DNA from: Treponema sp.
Lineage (GTDB): Bacteria > Spirochaetota > Spirochaetia > Treponematales > Treponemataceae
Direction: 5' to 3'
NCBI GenBank assembly: GCA_016296575.1
Contig: JAEDJA010000009.1
Location: 21,586-85,585 of the forward strand
DNA: 64,000 nt
The number at the start of each line of letters is the position of its first letter. The stretch's first letter is position 1. The notes under the pieces were generated by a model. That model was given only the letters and a program-made list of their open reading frames with translations, did not search any database and was not told the origin of the DNA. Shown here in pieces: positions 17,170 through 25,523 of this stretch. The position numbers and the translations under genes are program-made.

Positions 17170-18528
17170 TTGGCAAAAAAGAACGGTAGCATCCTTTATA
17201 AATGCACAGAATGTGGATATTCTCAGCCTAGATGGCTTGGTCGTTGTCCTGAATGCGGCAACTGGAATACTCTTGAAGAATGTATAATTGATTCTCAGGC
17301 AGTAAGTCCTGCGGGGCGGGGAAGTGCAACGGTTGAAAAAGTAAAGCCGGTTCCATTGTCTTCAATTCAGGCAAAAGATAATTCCCGTTATATGACAGGA
17401 ATCGAAGAATTTGACCGGGTTCTTGGTGGTGGTGCTACAAAACGTTCTGCGACCCTTATTGGTGGTGAACCTGGAATTGGAAAATCAACACTTCTTCTTC
17501 AGACAGCTGCAAGCGTTGCAAAGGGCTTTGGTAAAAATGGAAAGGTGCTTTATGTAAGCGGTGAAGAGTCAGCTACCCAGATTAAAGAACGAGCTGACCG
17601 CCTTGGATTGGACACCAGTGGAATTCAGCTTTTGTGTACCATGCGCCTGGAAGATGTAAATGATGCTTTAGACACCATAAATCCTCTTTTCGTAATTATT
17701 GATTCAATTCAGACAATTTACTCTGCTTCTATGGGACTTGTTCCAGGCACAGTAAACCAGCTTAAATATTGTACCAACGAATTTATTTCCTGGGTTAAGG
17801 AGAGGGATGCTGTTCTGATTATGACAGCCCATGTTACAAAAGACGGAACTATTGCAGGTCCTAAATCTGTTGAACACATGGTTGATACAGTAATCTCCTT
17901 TGAAAGAAATTCTGAAGATGTAAGGTTCCTCCACGCACAGAAAAACCGTTTTGGTTCTGTTGATGAGCTTGGCATTTTCACCATGAGCGAGAAGGGTCTT
18001 TCTCCTGTTATGGATCCAGCCAGTCTGTTTGTTGTTCAGCGTGCCGAAAAACAGCCAGCCGGTGTAGTCTGTACTGCAGTTTTTGAAGGAAGCCGGGTTT
18101 TCCTGGTAGAAATTCAGGCACTTACAGTTCCGGCAAAATCTTCTATAAGCCGTGTATATTCCGAAAAAATTGATTCAGGCCGGGTTTCCCGTGTTGCTGC
18201 TGTTCTTGAAAAACGCTGTGGAATCCGCCTTTCAGACCAGGATATTTACATAAACGTTGCAGGCGGTGTTCGTCTTTCTGAAAGCAGTATTGATGCAGCA
18301 CTTGCCGCTGCCCTTTACTCGGCCCGTGCTGATGTACCTGTGTCAGTTGGAACCGCTGTTATTGGTGAACTGTCTTTGGCTGGGGAAATTCGACCCGTTT
18401 CCAAGCAGAAGCAGCGTGTCAAAACGGCCCGAAACCTGGGGTTCCCTCACGTATACACTCCTGAAAATGATACAGAAAGCGTTCAGGTAACCAGCATAAA
18501 AGCCCTCATAAAAGAAATTTTTCGCTAA
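17170..18528 (+). CDS. radA: DNA repair protein RadA
   Basis: A RecA-like ATPase that promotes branch migration during recombination. The 452-residue protein has the N-terminal four-cysteine zinc finger (CTECG...CPECG, residues ~11-31), Walker A GGEPGIGKST (~98-107), the RadA-specific KNRFG motif (~258) and a Lon-like C-terminal domain (LAAALYSARADVPVSVGTAVIGELSLAGEIRPV). The start is TTG, supported by a strong AGGAGG six bases upstream. No terminator is obvious at its 3' end. Confidence 0.95.
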   Translation: MAKKNGSILYKCTECGYSQPRWLGRCPECGNWNTLEECIIDSQAVSPAGRGSATVEKVKPVPLSSIQAKDNSRYMTGIEEFDRVLGGGATKRSATLIGGEPGIGKSTLLLQTAASVAKGFGKNGKVLYVSGEESATQIKERADRLGLDTSGIQLLCTMRLEDVNDALDTINPLFVIIDSIQTIYSASMGLVPGTVNQLKYCTNEFISWVKERDAVLIMTAHVTKDGTIAGPKSVEHMVDTVISFERNSEDVRFLHAQKNRFGSVDELGIFTMSEKGLSPVMDPASLFVVQRAEKQPAGVVCTAVFEGSRVFLVEIQALTVPAKSSISRVYSEKIDSGRVSRVAAVLEKRCGIRLSDQDIYINVAGGVRLSESSIDAALAAALYSARADVPVSVGTAVIGELSLAGEIRPVSKQKQRVKTARNLGFPHVYTPENDTESVQVTSIKALIKEIFR

Positions 18529-18578
18529 ATTTCCATTTTTTTCAAAAAAAATCTGATTTTCTCATGTTTATTGTTTAG

Positions 18579-18595
18579 TTGGCACGGAAATTGCT
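18579..18595 (+). promoter_or_regulatory. sigma-54 (-24/-12) promoter of hsp20
   Basis: TTGGCACGGAAATTGCT matches the sigma-54 consensus TGGCACG-N4-TTGCW completely; GG (18581-18582) and GC (18593-18594) have the required ten-base separation. It implies control by an RpoN-dependent activator and a start near 18605. No activator site is evident in the short AT-rich stretch upstream. Confidence 0.88.
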
Positions 18596-18604
18596 ATATA
18601 TAAG

Positions 18605-18682
18605 ATGTAACGTAAAGTTACCCAAAGGTAAAACCTTGGAACATAAATAATAAATAAGACCCGAAAGGGCCGGGAGTATTAC
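18605..18682 (+). promoter_or_regulatory. structured 5' leader of hsp20
   Basis: Three small hairpins are visible: GTAAC/GTTAC (18607-18621), CCAAAGGT/ACCTTGG (18622-18639) and CCC-GAAA-GGG (18660-18669). The last is immediately followed by the GGGAG ribosome-binding site (18672-18676). A heat-responsive leader is possible, but the stem nearest the site does not clearly hide it. Confidence 0.4.
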
Positions 18683-19102
18683 ATGAACGCATATTCAATT
18701 TTTGATTCACTTTTCGATGACATGATGGGAACAAATCCATCAGTTTACACAGCAAGCTCTCGTACACCTCGTGTAGATGTAACTGCAGATGACAAAGCTT
18801 ATTATCTTGATATGGAACTGCCAGGACTTTGCGAAGAAGATGTAAACATTGAACTGGACAACAAAACCCTTACAATTTCTTCAAAAGAAGTAAAAGAAGC
18901 TAAAGCCGACAAAAAGGAAAAGGATGAAAAGAAGGTATTCATTAAGGAACGCCGCGAACTGAACTTCAGCCGTACATTCACTTTGCCTGATGACGTTGAC
19001 TTTGAAAACATCTGTGCCACTTTCAAAAACGGCATTCTCACATTGAAGATGCCAAAGGTGGAACTTCCAAAACCTAAAAAGATCCTTATCAGCGCAGCAT
19101 AA
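18683..19102 (+). CDS. small heat-shock protein of the Hsp20/alpha-crystallin family
   Basis: An ATP-independent holdase that binds unfolding proteins in the cytoplasm. The 139-residue protein has an alpha-crystallin domain (PRVDVTADDKAYYLDMELPG to FKNGILTLKMPK, residues ~32-128) and a C-terminal I-x-I-type oligomerisation motif (KKILISAA). Between them is a lysine/glutamate-rich loop (KEAKADKKEKDEKK) longer than usual. It is monocistronic, with a sigma-54 promoter upstream and a strong terminator 28 bases after the stop. Confidence 0.93.
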   Translation: MNAYSIFDSLFDDMMGTNPSVYTASSRTPRVDVTADDKAYYLDMELPGLCEEDVNIELDNKTLTISSKEVKEAKADKKEKDEKKVFIKERRELNFSRTFTLPDDVDFENICATFKNGILTLKMPKVELPKPKKILISAA

Positions 19103-19130
19103 TAACCGCTTGTCCTAAATAACCTCCTGG

Positions 19131-19162
19131 CCGCACCTGGAACTCCGGGTGCGGTTTTTTTT
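19131..19162 (+). terminator. Rho-independent terminator of hsp20
   Basis: CCGCACC and GGTGCGG form a 7-bp GC-rich stem followed by eight T residues. Confidence 0.9.
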
Positions 19163-19225
19163 GTTTTATTGATAGAATTTATCAAATCAAATATAATCAT
19201 TTAAAATTTTGTTTTTGGAGTTATT

Positions 19226-20209
19226 ATGAAAAAGCTTCTTGTGGTTTTAAGTTTACTGTCCGTAGTAATTCTTTCTGGTTGTGCCACGACTGGAGCAAAA
19301 GAACCACAGATTACAAATATTGCAAATCAGGCACCTGAAAAAACTTACACTCTGCTGGATTTTTACAATTATGTTCCACCTGTTGAATCAGAAAAAATTT
19401 CTTGTGTAGGTATAATTTCAACTGAATTGGGACAGGATGTACAGGCAATGGTCACTGGTGCTACTCCGGTTTTAAAACCTGCTCTGGTTCCTGAATCACT
19501 GGGAAAATCGGCAGTTACATCTCTTAGAAGAAAATATTATTACGATGGCCAGACTCGGGAAGTCACCTTTGAAATTGTTTATTTTGGTATAGAACCAAAG
19601 TATTATGCAGAACGTTCGGTTATCATGAGCAGTGATGTAATTGGAACTGCCTGCGGTGATTCAGTCGGTGTAGTTTTACGTTCAGAAAATCTTGAACCAT
19701 ATCTCATTTCTGTTTCAAATACAAAACCAGACTACCTTGATGGTCACTGGTATTACTATCCAGGAATTATGGACTCAAGGAACGTAAAATGGCTTGATTT
19801 TTTTCCGCCAGAAGATAGTGCGGAGGAATTAAAAGAGCTTTATGATCATGCAACAGAAGTATACAGTGAAACTCTTGGACATACTTTCGGATTCCTTTTC
19901 CAGAATCTTTACGAAACCACTTTGCCGGTTTATCCATTTCTTCTGGAAGACGGTTCAAGTGTTCTTGGTATTGATTACATGGGCTGTCCTATGCTGCTGT
20001 ACTTCCAGCCTGGCTTCTATGACTACCTGCAGGAGGAATACACACCGGGCGACAAAATCTATCTTCTGCTGCAGATTGCAGAGTTTGTAACTGGTCCAGA
20101 AGAAGGTACACTGGCTTACGAAGGTTATGTCCGTGATTATAGCCTCCGTTCACCAACAGAAGGTGTTTTCAACAAGTTTACTCTAATTAAAGAAGCATAC
20201 TCAAAATAA
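19226..20209 (+). CDS. predicted lipoprotein of unknown function
   Basis: A 327-residue protein with a lipoprotein signal (ILSGCATTG, cysteine at residue 19), so it should be membrane-anchored outside the cytoplasm. The rest looks soluble and mixed alpha/beta, with many aromatic residues (HWYYYPGIMDS, FQPGFYDYLQEEYTPGDKIYLLLQIAEFV). I do not recognise a domain. The PGDKIYLLLQI segment and the following small beta-rich stretch could be an OB-like fold, which is only a guess. TTTGGAG lies before the ATG. It is flanked by the hsp20 terminator and the cupin-nitroreductase gene. Confidence 0.7.
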   Translation: MKKLLVVLSLLSVVILSGCATTGAKEPQITNIANQAPEKTYTLLDFYNYVPPVESEKISCVGIISTELGQDVQAMVTGATPVLKPALVPESLGKSAVTSLRRKYYYDGQTREVTFEIVYFGIEPKYYAERSVIMSSDVIGTACGDSVGVVLRSENLEPYLISVSNTKPDYLDGHWYYYPGIMDSRNVKWLDFFPPEDSAEELKELYDHATEVYSETLGHTFGFLFQNLYETTLPVYPFLLEDGSSVLGIDYMGCPMLLYFQPGFYDYLQEEYTPGDKIYLLLQIAEFVTGPEEGTLAYEGYVRDYSLRSPTEGVFNKFTLIKEAYSK

Positions 20210-20259
20210 GCAGACCTTTATCCTGGGTAAATTGAATAAACCATTATTGGAGGTAAATG

Positions 20260-21105
20260 ATGAAATTAGCTTATTCAGAAATTGAAACTGAACTCTTCCC
20301 AAACTTTAAAGGAGGAGAAGGCAATCTCCATGCAAAAATGTTTTCCGACGGCAAAAATCGCATCCTCTACGGACGTCTGGAACCGAATTCTACAATCGGT
20401 ATGCATTGTCACGAAACAAACAGCGAAATTATTTACATCCTTAGCGGAGACGGAAAATGTATTTGCGATGGCCAGACAGAATATTTTAAGCCAGGTGATG
20501 TACATTACTGCCCAAAAGGTCACCAGCACAGCCTGCAGAACAACAGTTCAAAAGACAGCCTTGAATTCTTTGCAGTAATTCCGGAAGACGATGTTTTTGC
20601 CAAAATGAAAACCCGCCGTTCAGTTCGCAAATTTAAGTCAGAAGTTCCACCAAAAGCCATGATCGAAAAGGTAATAGAAGCAGGAAGGTGGGCTGCAAGT
20701 GGCAGAAACCTTCAGTCTTCGGTGATTGTGGCTGTTACAAATAAGGAAATTATTTCAAAGCTTACAAAAATCAACGGGAAAATTTCAGAACGTTCCAGCG
20801 ACCAGTTCTACGGTGCTCCGGTTGTTCTTGTGGTACTTTCCGATAAAAACTGGCGCAACAAAACTTATGACGGTTCTTTAATTCTTGGAAATATGATGCT
20901 TTGTGCCAGTGACATGGGTCTTGGTTCCTGCTGGATTCACCGGGCAAAAGAAACCTTTGAGCTTCCTGAATGGCAGAACTGGTTAAAGTCTCTTGGTATT
21001 GAAGGTGAGTGGGAAGGAATAGGACATCTTGCACTGGGCTTCCCTGAAGGGGATATTCCAAAGGAAATTCCACGTACCGGAAATAAAGTATTCTGGTGTG
21101 AATAA
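20260..21105 (+). CDS. cupin-nitroreductase fusion protein
   Basis: The 281-residue protein joins two domains. Residues ~10-110 are a small cupin with the metal-binding pattern H-C-H...E...H (GMHCHETNSEIIYILSGDG, KPGDVHYCPKGHQHSL). Residues ~118-281 are an FMN-dependent nitroreductase (TRRSVRKFKSEVPP, AASGRNLQSS, GAPVVLVVLSD, LILGNMMLCASDMGLGSCWIHRAKE). The nitroreductase part probably reduces a quinone, nitro or flavin-type substrate; the cupin may bind a ligand or metal. Each family is common, but the fusion is less usual. TTGGAGG precedes two ATGs at 20260 and 20257; either could be used. Confidence 0.85.
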   Translation: MKLAYSEIETELFPNFKGGEGNLHAKMFSDGKNRILYGRLEPNSTIGMHCHETNSEIIYILSGDGKCICDGQTEYFKPGDVHYCPKGHQHSLQNNSSKDSLEFFAVIPEDDVFAKMKTRRSVRKFKSEVPPKAMIEKVIEAGRWAASGRNLQSSVIVAVTNKEIISKLTKINGKISERSSDQFYGAPVVLVVLSDKNWRNKTYDGSLILGNMMLCASDMGLGSCWIHRAKETFELPEWQNWLKSLGIEGEWEGIGHLALGFPEGDIPKEIPRTGNKVFWCE

Positions 21106-21206
21106 TTTAAAATCCTGCAGACCTAATTCCTCTGTTTTATTGAATTTTTCTCGAAATTTGCCGATAATATATAAGTAAAAATTTATATATAAGAGGCCAC
21201 TTTATT

Positions 21207-21695
21207 ATGGAAGAAATCCTTGATCTTTTAAGAAATAACGCCAGACTTTCGGTGAAAGACATTGCGGCGATGACTAAAAAAACAGAGGAAGAAGTGGCGG
21301 CGATTATTAAAGCTATGGAAGATGATGGAACAATCCTGAAATACATCACCGTAGTAAATCCTGAAAAGCTTAAAAAAAACGACCGCAAGGTTTGTGCTGA
21401 AATTGAACTTCAGGTAACACCGGAACGTGAACGGGGCTTTGATGCTGTTGTGGACCGCATTTACCGTTTCCCACAGGTTCGTTCCCTTTACCTTATGAGT
21501 GGTGCAAACTACGATCTTAAAGTTGTTATTGAAGGCGAAACTTTCCAGAGCATCTGTGACTTTGTTGCACGTAAACTGGCTACTCTCCAGGGTGTTCGCG
21601 GAACAGCTACTCACTTCATTATGAATACATACAAAGAAAACGATATTGTTTATATCGAAGAAGACAAAGATGCCCGCCAGGGTGCAATGGCATAG
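21207..21695 (+). CDS. Lrp/AsnC-family transcriptional regulator
   Basis: The 162-residue protein has an N-terminal helix-turn-helix (ILDLLRNNARLSVKDIAAMTKKTEEEVAAIIKAMEDDG) and a C-terminal RAM ligand-binding domain (VCAEIELQVTPERERGFDAVVDRIYRFPQVRSLYLMSGANYDLKVVIEG). Such proteins form octamer-like discs that sense amino acids. The adjacent aminotransferase, 10 bases downstream, is the likely target or partner, and the nearby liv genes fit an amino-acid theme. The site AAGAGG lies about ten bases before the ATG. Confidence 0.88.
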   Translation: MEEILDLLRNNARLSVKDIAAMTKKTEEEVAAIIKAMEDDGTILKYITVVNPEKLKKNDRKVCAEIELQVTPERERGFDAVVDRIYRFPQVRSLYLMSGANYDLKVVIEGETFQSICDFVARKLATLQGVRGTATHFIMNTYKENDIVYIEEDKDARQGAMA

Positions 21696-21705
21696 GATAG
21701 AATAA

Positions 21706-22872
21706 ATGAATACAAGAGAAGATAGATTAAGTTCATCAATGATGAACATTCCTCCAAGCGGAATCCGTAAGTTTTTTGAAATGCTTATTGGACATGATGA
21801 CGTTATTTCCCTTTCTGTAGGTGAACCTGATTTCCCAACTCCATGGTGCATGCGGGAAGAAGCCTTCTATCACCTGGAAAAAGGGCACACATCATATACT
21901 TCAAACTGGGGACTTATTGAACTCCGTGAAGAAATTGCAAAATATATGACCCGCTATAATATGAGTTACAATCCAAAAGATGAAATTCTTATTACAGTTG
22001 GTGCTTCTGAAGGTGTTGATGCAGTCCTCCGTGCAATTCTTAATCCTGGTGATGAAATTCTTGTTTGCCAGCCTTGTTACGTAAACTACACACCTCTTGC
22101 TGAACTTACACAGGCAAAAGTTGTTACCATCGACACAAGTGTAAACGGATTTTATCCTACAGCAAGTCAGATTGAAAAAGCAGTTACACCAAAAACAAAA
22201 GCAGTTATGATCTGTTCCCCAAATAATCCTACTGGAACAATGATTCCTAAATCGGAACTGGAAAAAATTGCTGATGTTTGTAAAAAATACCAGCTTTGGG
22301 TTATTAGTGACGAAATCTACTGTGAACTCGCCTACGATGGTTCAGAGCATGTTTCCATTGGTAGTTTCCCAGGCATGAAAGATTACGCAATCATCCTAAA
22401 CGGTTTTTCAAAATCTTTTGCCATGACAGGATGGCGCATCGGTTATATTGCAGCTCCTGCCGAAATCCTTGCTCAAGTTGTAAAGCTTCACGGTTACAAC
22501 ACAATCTGTGCACCAATTTTCAGCCAGTACGCCGCTGTTGAAGGACTCCGTAACGGCTGGGATGAAGTAGAAAAAATGCGTGTTAGTTATCAGCAGCGCA
22601 GAAATCTTATGTACAAAGCATTCACCGAAATGGGACTTCCTGTTCCAGAACCAAAGGGTGCTTTCTATATGTTCCCGGATATCACAAAAACAGGTCTTAC
22701 CTCTGAAGAATTTGCTACCAGACTTTTTCAGGAGTATAATGTAGCTGTTGTTCCTGGAAGTGTATTTGGTCTTGGTGGTGAAGGACACATTCGCTGCTGT
22801 TATGCCACTGATATCAATAAAATAAAAATTGCTTTGGATAAAATCGGAGAGTTCGTTTCTAAATTATGCTAA
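21706..22872 (+). CDS. pyridoxal-phosphate aminotransferase, class I/II
   Basis: A 388-residue fold-type I aminotransferase. It has the N-terminal ISLSVGEPDFPTP, the substrate-pocket segment CSPNNPTGTMIP, the PLP-contact VISDEIYCELAYDG, the PLP lysine in LNGFSKSFAMTGWRIGYI, and the C-terminal arginine region GEGHIRCCYATD. The overall pattern is close to aspartate/aromatic aminotransferases of the PatA/AspC-Igamma type. With the aromatic pathway at 48846-53713, it could make tyrosine or phenylalanine, but the substrate cannot be settled from sequence. Its end overlaps the next gene by 7 bases. Confidence 0.9.
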   Translation: MNTREDRLSSSMMNIPPSGIRKFFEMLIGHDDVISLSVGEPDFPTPWCMREEAFYHLEKGHTSYTSNWGLIELREEIAKYMTRYNMSYNPKDEILITVGASEGVDAVLRAILNPGDEILVCQPCYVNYTPLAELTQAKVVTIDTSVNGFYPTASQIEKAVTPKTKAVMICSPNNPTGTMIPKSELEKIADVCKKYQLWVISDEIYCELAYDGSEHVSIGSFPGMKDYAIILNGFSKSFAMTGWRIGYIAAPAEILAQVVKLHGYNTICAPIFSQYAAVEGLRNGWDEVEKMRVSYQQRRNLMYKAFTEMGLPVPEPKGAFYMFPDITKTGLTSEEFATRLFQEYNVAVVPGSVFGLGGEGHIRCCYATDINKIKIALDKIGEFVSKLC

Positions 22873-24224
22873 TTCCAATTCTGATTTCAATTATTGCCGC
22901 CTCTGCTCTTGTTATCGTTATTATGCTGATTCGTTCTTCAACTCGGGTAACCAGTGTAAAGAACAAAGCCGAAAAGCGTGTAAAAGATAAAGGTCGTAAT
23001 GTAATTGTAAAAGAATGTGAAAAAAAACTTTCCCATAATCCTAATAATATTTTTGCCCTTGAAACCCTGGGTGAAGTATATTTTAAGGAAAACAACTGGG
23101 AAAAAACCTGGACAATTTACCGGACTCTTTTTGATATGTCTGTTTCCCATGAAGAAACTGATGCCGCAAAAAACGGACTGCGCATGGGAATTTCAGCCTA
23201 TCGTCTTGATAAAATTGATGAGGCTCTTAATCCTCTTATGGAAACCATCAAGAAAGATCCACAGAATTTTGATGCACTTTACTTCCTGGGTCTCTGCTTT
23301 TTAAAAAAGGAAGTGCTGGAAAAAGCCATCGCCTGTTTTAAAAAAGCATATCTTGTAAATAGAGAAAGTACACAGATTTATCAGCCTTTGGGAAATGCAC
23401 TTTTTAAGGCAAAAAAATACAGAGATGCTCTTCCATATCTGAAAAAGGCTATTGAGCTCCAGCCTGACAACAAGGAAACAATGTTCAATATGGCTGTAGG
23501 TATGAGTGAATGTGGAATGAGTGATAAGGCTCTTAAAATATTCCTTCACCTTCGTCCAGATGCAGTTTACGGTCCTCAGTCCTGTCTGGAAGCCGGAAAA
23601 ATGCATCAGCGTGCAAAGGCCTTTGATTCTGCTATTCAGGATTATGAAATTGCCATGAAGCTTCCTAATGTGGCAGATAATATTCTTATTCAGATAAAAT
23701 ACAATTGTGCTACTTCTTATTTTGCCCAGAACAATATCCCCAAAGGATTGGCTCTTCTTCGTGAAGTACAGTCTATCAAACCTGATTACAAGGATGTTGA
23801 CCAGCTTATTCTCCGTTATAACGAATTAAATCAGAACTCCAATCTTCAGACTTATCTTCTTTCTGGAACCAGTGATTTTGTAGCCTTGTGCCGAAAGTTC
23901 ATCTCAATTTATTATCCTGGGGCTTTTGTAAAAATCATTGATGTTCAGGTTGCTTCAGAAAGTATTGAACTTCTGGTTGTAATTGAAGGAAGCAAAATGG
24001 AGGAAAAAGAAATCTTCCGTTTTTATCGTACCAGTACTGTTATGGGTGATATTTACGTACGTGACTTCCATTCAAAAATCCGCGACCTTAAATGTGATAA
24101 AGGTGTGTGTGTAACAATGGGAAGCTTCTCGGAAAGTGCACATAAATTTATCGAAGGCCGACCAATCGATCTTATTGAAAAAGAGGCTCTTGTTAAAATC
24201 TTAAAAAAGATTAATGTGATGTAG
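22866..24224 (+). CDS. membrane-anchored TPR protein
   Basis: The 452-residue protein begins with one hydrophobic segment (MLIPILISIIAASALVIVIMLI), followed by a basic stretch and about six TPR units (LETLGEVYFKENNWEKTWTIYRTLF onward, residues ~55-330). The C-terminal ~110 residues, starting around LCRKFISIYYPGAFVKII, form a separate domain that resembles a restriction-endonuclease-like fold (ESIELLVVIEGSKMEEKEIFRFYRTSTVMGDIYVRDFHSKIRDL); I cannot confirm catalytic residues. It overlaps the aminotransferase by 7 bases and is followed within 21 bases by the HD-GYP gene, suggesting an operon. Confidence 0.75.
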   Translation: MLIPILISIIAASALVIVIMLIRSSTRVTSVKNKAEKRVKDKGRNVIVKECEKKLSHNPNNIFALETLGEVYFKENNWEKTWTIYRTLFDMSVSHEETDAAKNGLRMGISAYRLDKIDEALNPLMETIKKDPQNFDALYFLGLCFLKKEVLEKAIACFKKAYLVNRESTQIYQPLGNALFKAKKYRDALPYLKKAIELQPDNKETMFNMAVGMSECGMSDKALKIFLHLRPDAVYGPQSCLEAGKMHQRAKAFDSAIQDYEIAMKLPNVADNILIQIKYNCATSYFAQNNIPKGLALLREVQSIKPDYKDVDQLILRYNELNQNSNLQTYLLSGTSDFVALCRKFISIYYPGAFVKIIDVQVASESIELLVVIEGSKMEEKEIFRFYRTSTVMGDIYVRDFHSKIRDLKCDKGVCVTMGSFSESAHKFIEGRPIDLIEKEALVKILKKINVM

Positions 24225-24244
24225 GTTTGGTTGGGGACAGGGAA

Positions 24245-25444
24245 ATGAATGTCAAAAAAACTTTAAAAGATTCTTTTGTAATTGATGGCAAAATTTCAAT
24301 TACTCCTGACAATTTTTCCTTGTTTATTAGAATGTTTGCCCTGGTAGTCTGTTTTATGCATGTGGGATATTTTTTCATCATGCGGCAGTACGATTCTGGA
24401 ATTTTAAGCTACTTCAATATATTTAGTGTAATTCTTTACTTTGCCTGTTTTCTTATTTGCAGTGAAACTAAAGATGTTGCAAGTATCTACTATGCTTCCT
24501 TTGCGGAAATAATTATTTTCAGTCTTGTTTCTACCTTTTATTACACAAATGTTTACAGCTTTATTCTTCTGAGTATTGTTCTTATTCCTTTTGCCTGTCT
24601 TATGAAATTCTGGCAGGAATCAATTCTTCATGAAACACTTTTCCAGGCCGGAAAGATGGTTATTCTTTGCGGAGTTATTTTTGCGATTGAAACAGTAAAA
24701 ATTATTAGTTTTCCAGAATCAGGCATGGTGACTCTTACGAATCATGGGAAAAAGGTTCTTGAGTACTATAATATCGCTATTGTTTTGGGAAGCCTAATAC
24801 TTTCTGGAGTAGCCTTTACTTCTGTTTCAGTTCACGAGAACCGTAAGTCCAACGACCGTTTTGAAGTGCTTGCCGATAAACTTGTGTTTGCACTCAGTGA
24901 ATCTGTGGAAGCCAAGGATGAATATACAAAAGGTCATTCAAGTCGTGTTGCAAAATATTCAACTATGATTGCTAAACGTCTGAATTGGAGTGAGAGCGAA
25001 ATTAAAACCGTTTTCTATGCAGGACTTCTTCATGATGTAGGAAAAATCGGAATTAACGATACAATCATAAACAAAAAGGGTGGTCTTAGTAACGAGGAAT
25101 TCAATATTATAAAAATCCATCCTCTTATTGGTGAACGAATCCTTAAGCGTATTACTGAAATTCCTGAGCTTATGATTACTGCGAAGTACCATCATGAGCA
25201 TTTCGACGGATCTGGTTATCCTGATGGACTGAGTGGTCACAATATTCCTGAAATTGCACGTCTTGTTTGTGTTGCAGATTCTTACGACGCCATGACATCA
25301 AACCGAAGTTATCGTGGAATTATGGCTCAGCAGGATGTTGTAAAAGAGATGATTGACGGTCTTGGCACTCAGTTTGATCCTGTTTTTGGAAAAGTAATGC
25401 TTGAAATCATCAAAGAAGATGATGGCTACCTCCTTCACGAGTAA
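24245..25444 (+). CDS. membrane HD-GYP domain protein (cyclic-di-GMP phosphodiesterase)
   Basis: Residues ~20-205 contain about six hydrophobic segments. The rest is an HD-GYP domain with the metal-binding HDVGKIGIND, the second histidine pair in KYHHEHFDGSGYPDGLSG (containing the GYP motif) and VADSYDAMTSNRSYR. Such enzymes hydrolyse cyclic di-GMP to pGpG or GMP. A membrane sensor is likely, with no recognised periplasmic domain. I chose ATG 24245 over an upstream in-frame TTG (24227) because of the AGGGA before it. The stop lies in a 12-base tandem duplication. A GGDEF protein is encoded at 43372. Confidence 0.88.
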   Translation: MNVKKTLKDSFVIDGKISITPDNFSLFIRMFALVVCFMHVGYFFIMRQYDSGILSYFNIFSVILYFACFLICSETKDVASIYYASFAEIIIFSLVSTFYYTNVYSFILLSIVLIPFACLMKFWQESILHETLFQAGKMVILCGVIFAIETVKIISFPESGMVTLTNHGKKVLEYYNIAIVLGSLILSGVAFTSVSVHENRKSNDRFEVLADKLVFALSESVEAKDEYTKGHSSRVAKYSTMIAKRLNWSESEIKTVFYAGLLHDVGKIGINDTIINKKGGLSNEEFNIIKIHPLIGERILKRITEIPELMITAKYHHEHFDGSGYPDGLSGHNIPEIARLVCVADSYDAMTSNRSYRGIMAQQDVVKEMIDGLGTQFDPVFGKVMLEIIKEDDGYLLHE

Positions 25445-25523
25445 TTCACACGAGTAATTCCGTATTTAAACAAATCTAAAAATCTACTATAATAGACTCA
25501 CTATTTTTTTAACGAGGCTTATT

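Noticed and set aside
21228..21851. 207-residue minus-strand open frame over the AsnC-type regulator
   Set aside because: It is a shadow of two well-supported genes on the other strand, with Cys- and Phe-rich non-protein-like composition.
25445..25523. T-box leader for leuS
   Set aside because: Only 79 bases lie between the preceding gene and leuS, too short for a T-box, and no T-box consensus or terminator hairpin is seen.
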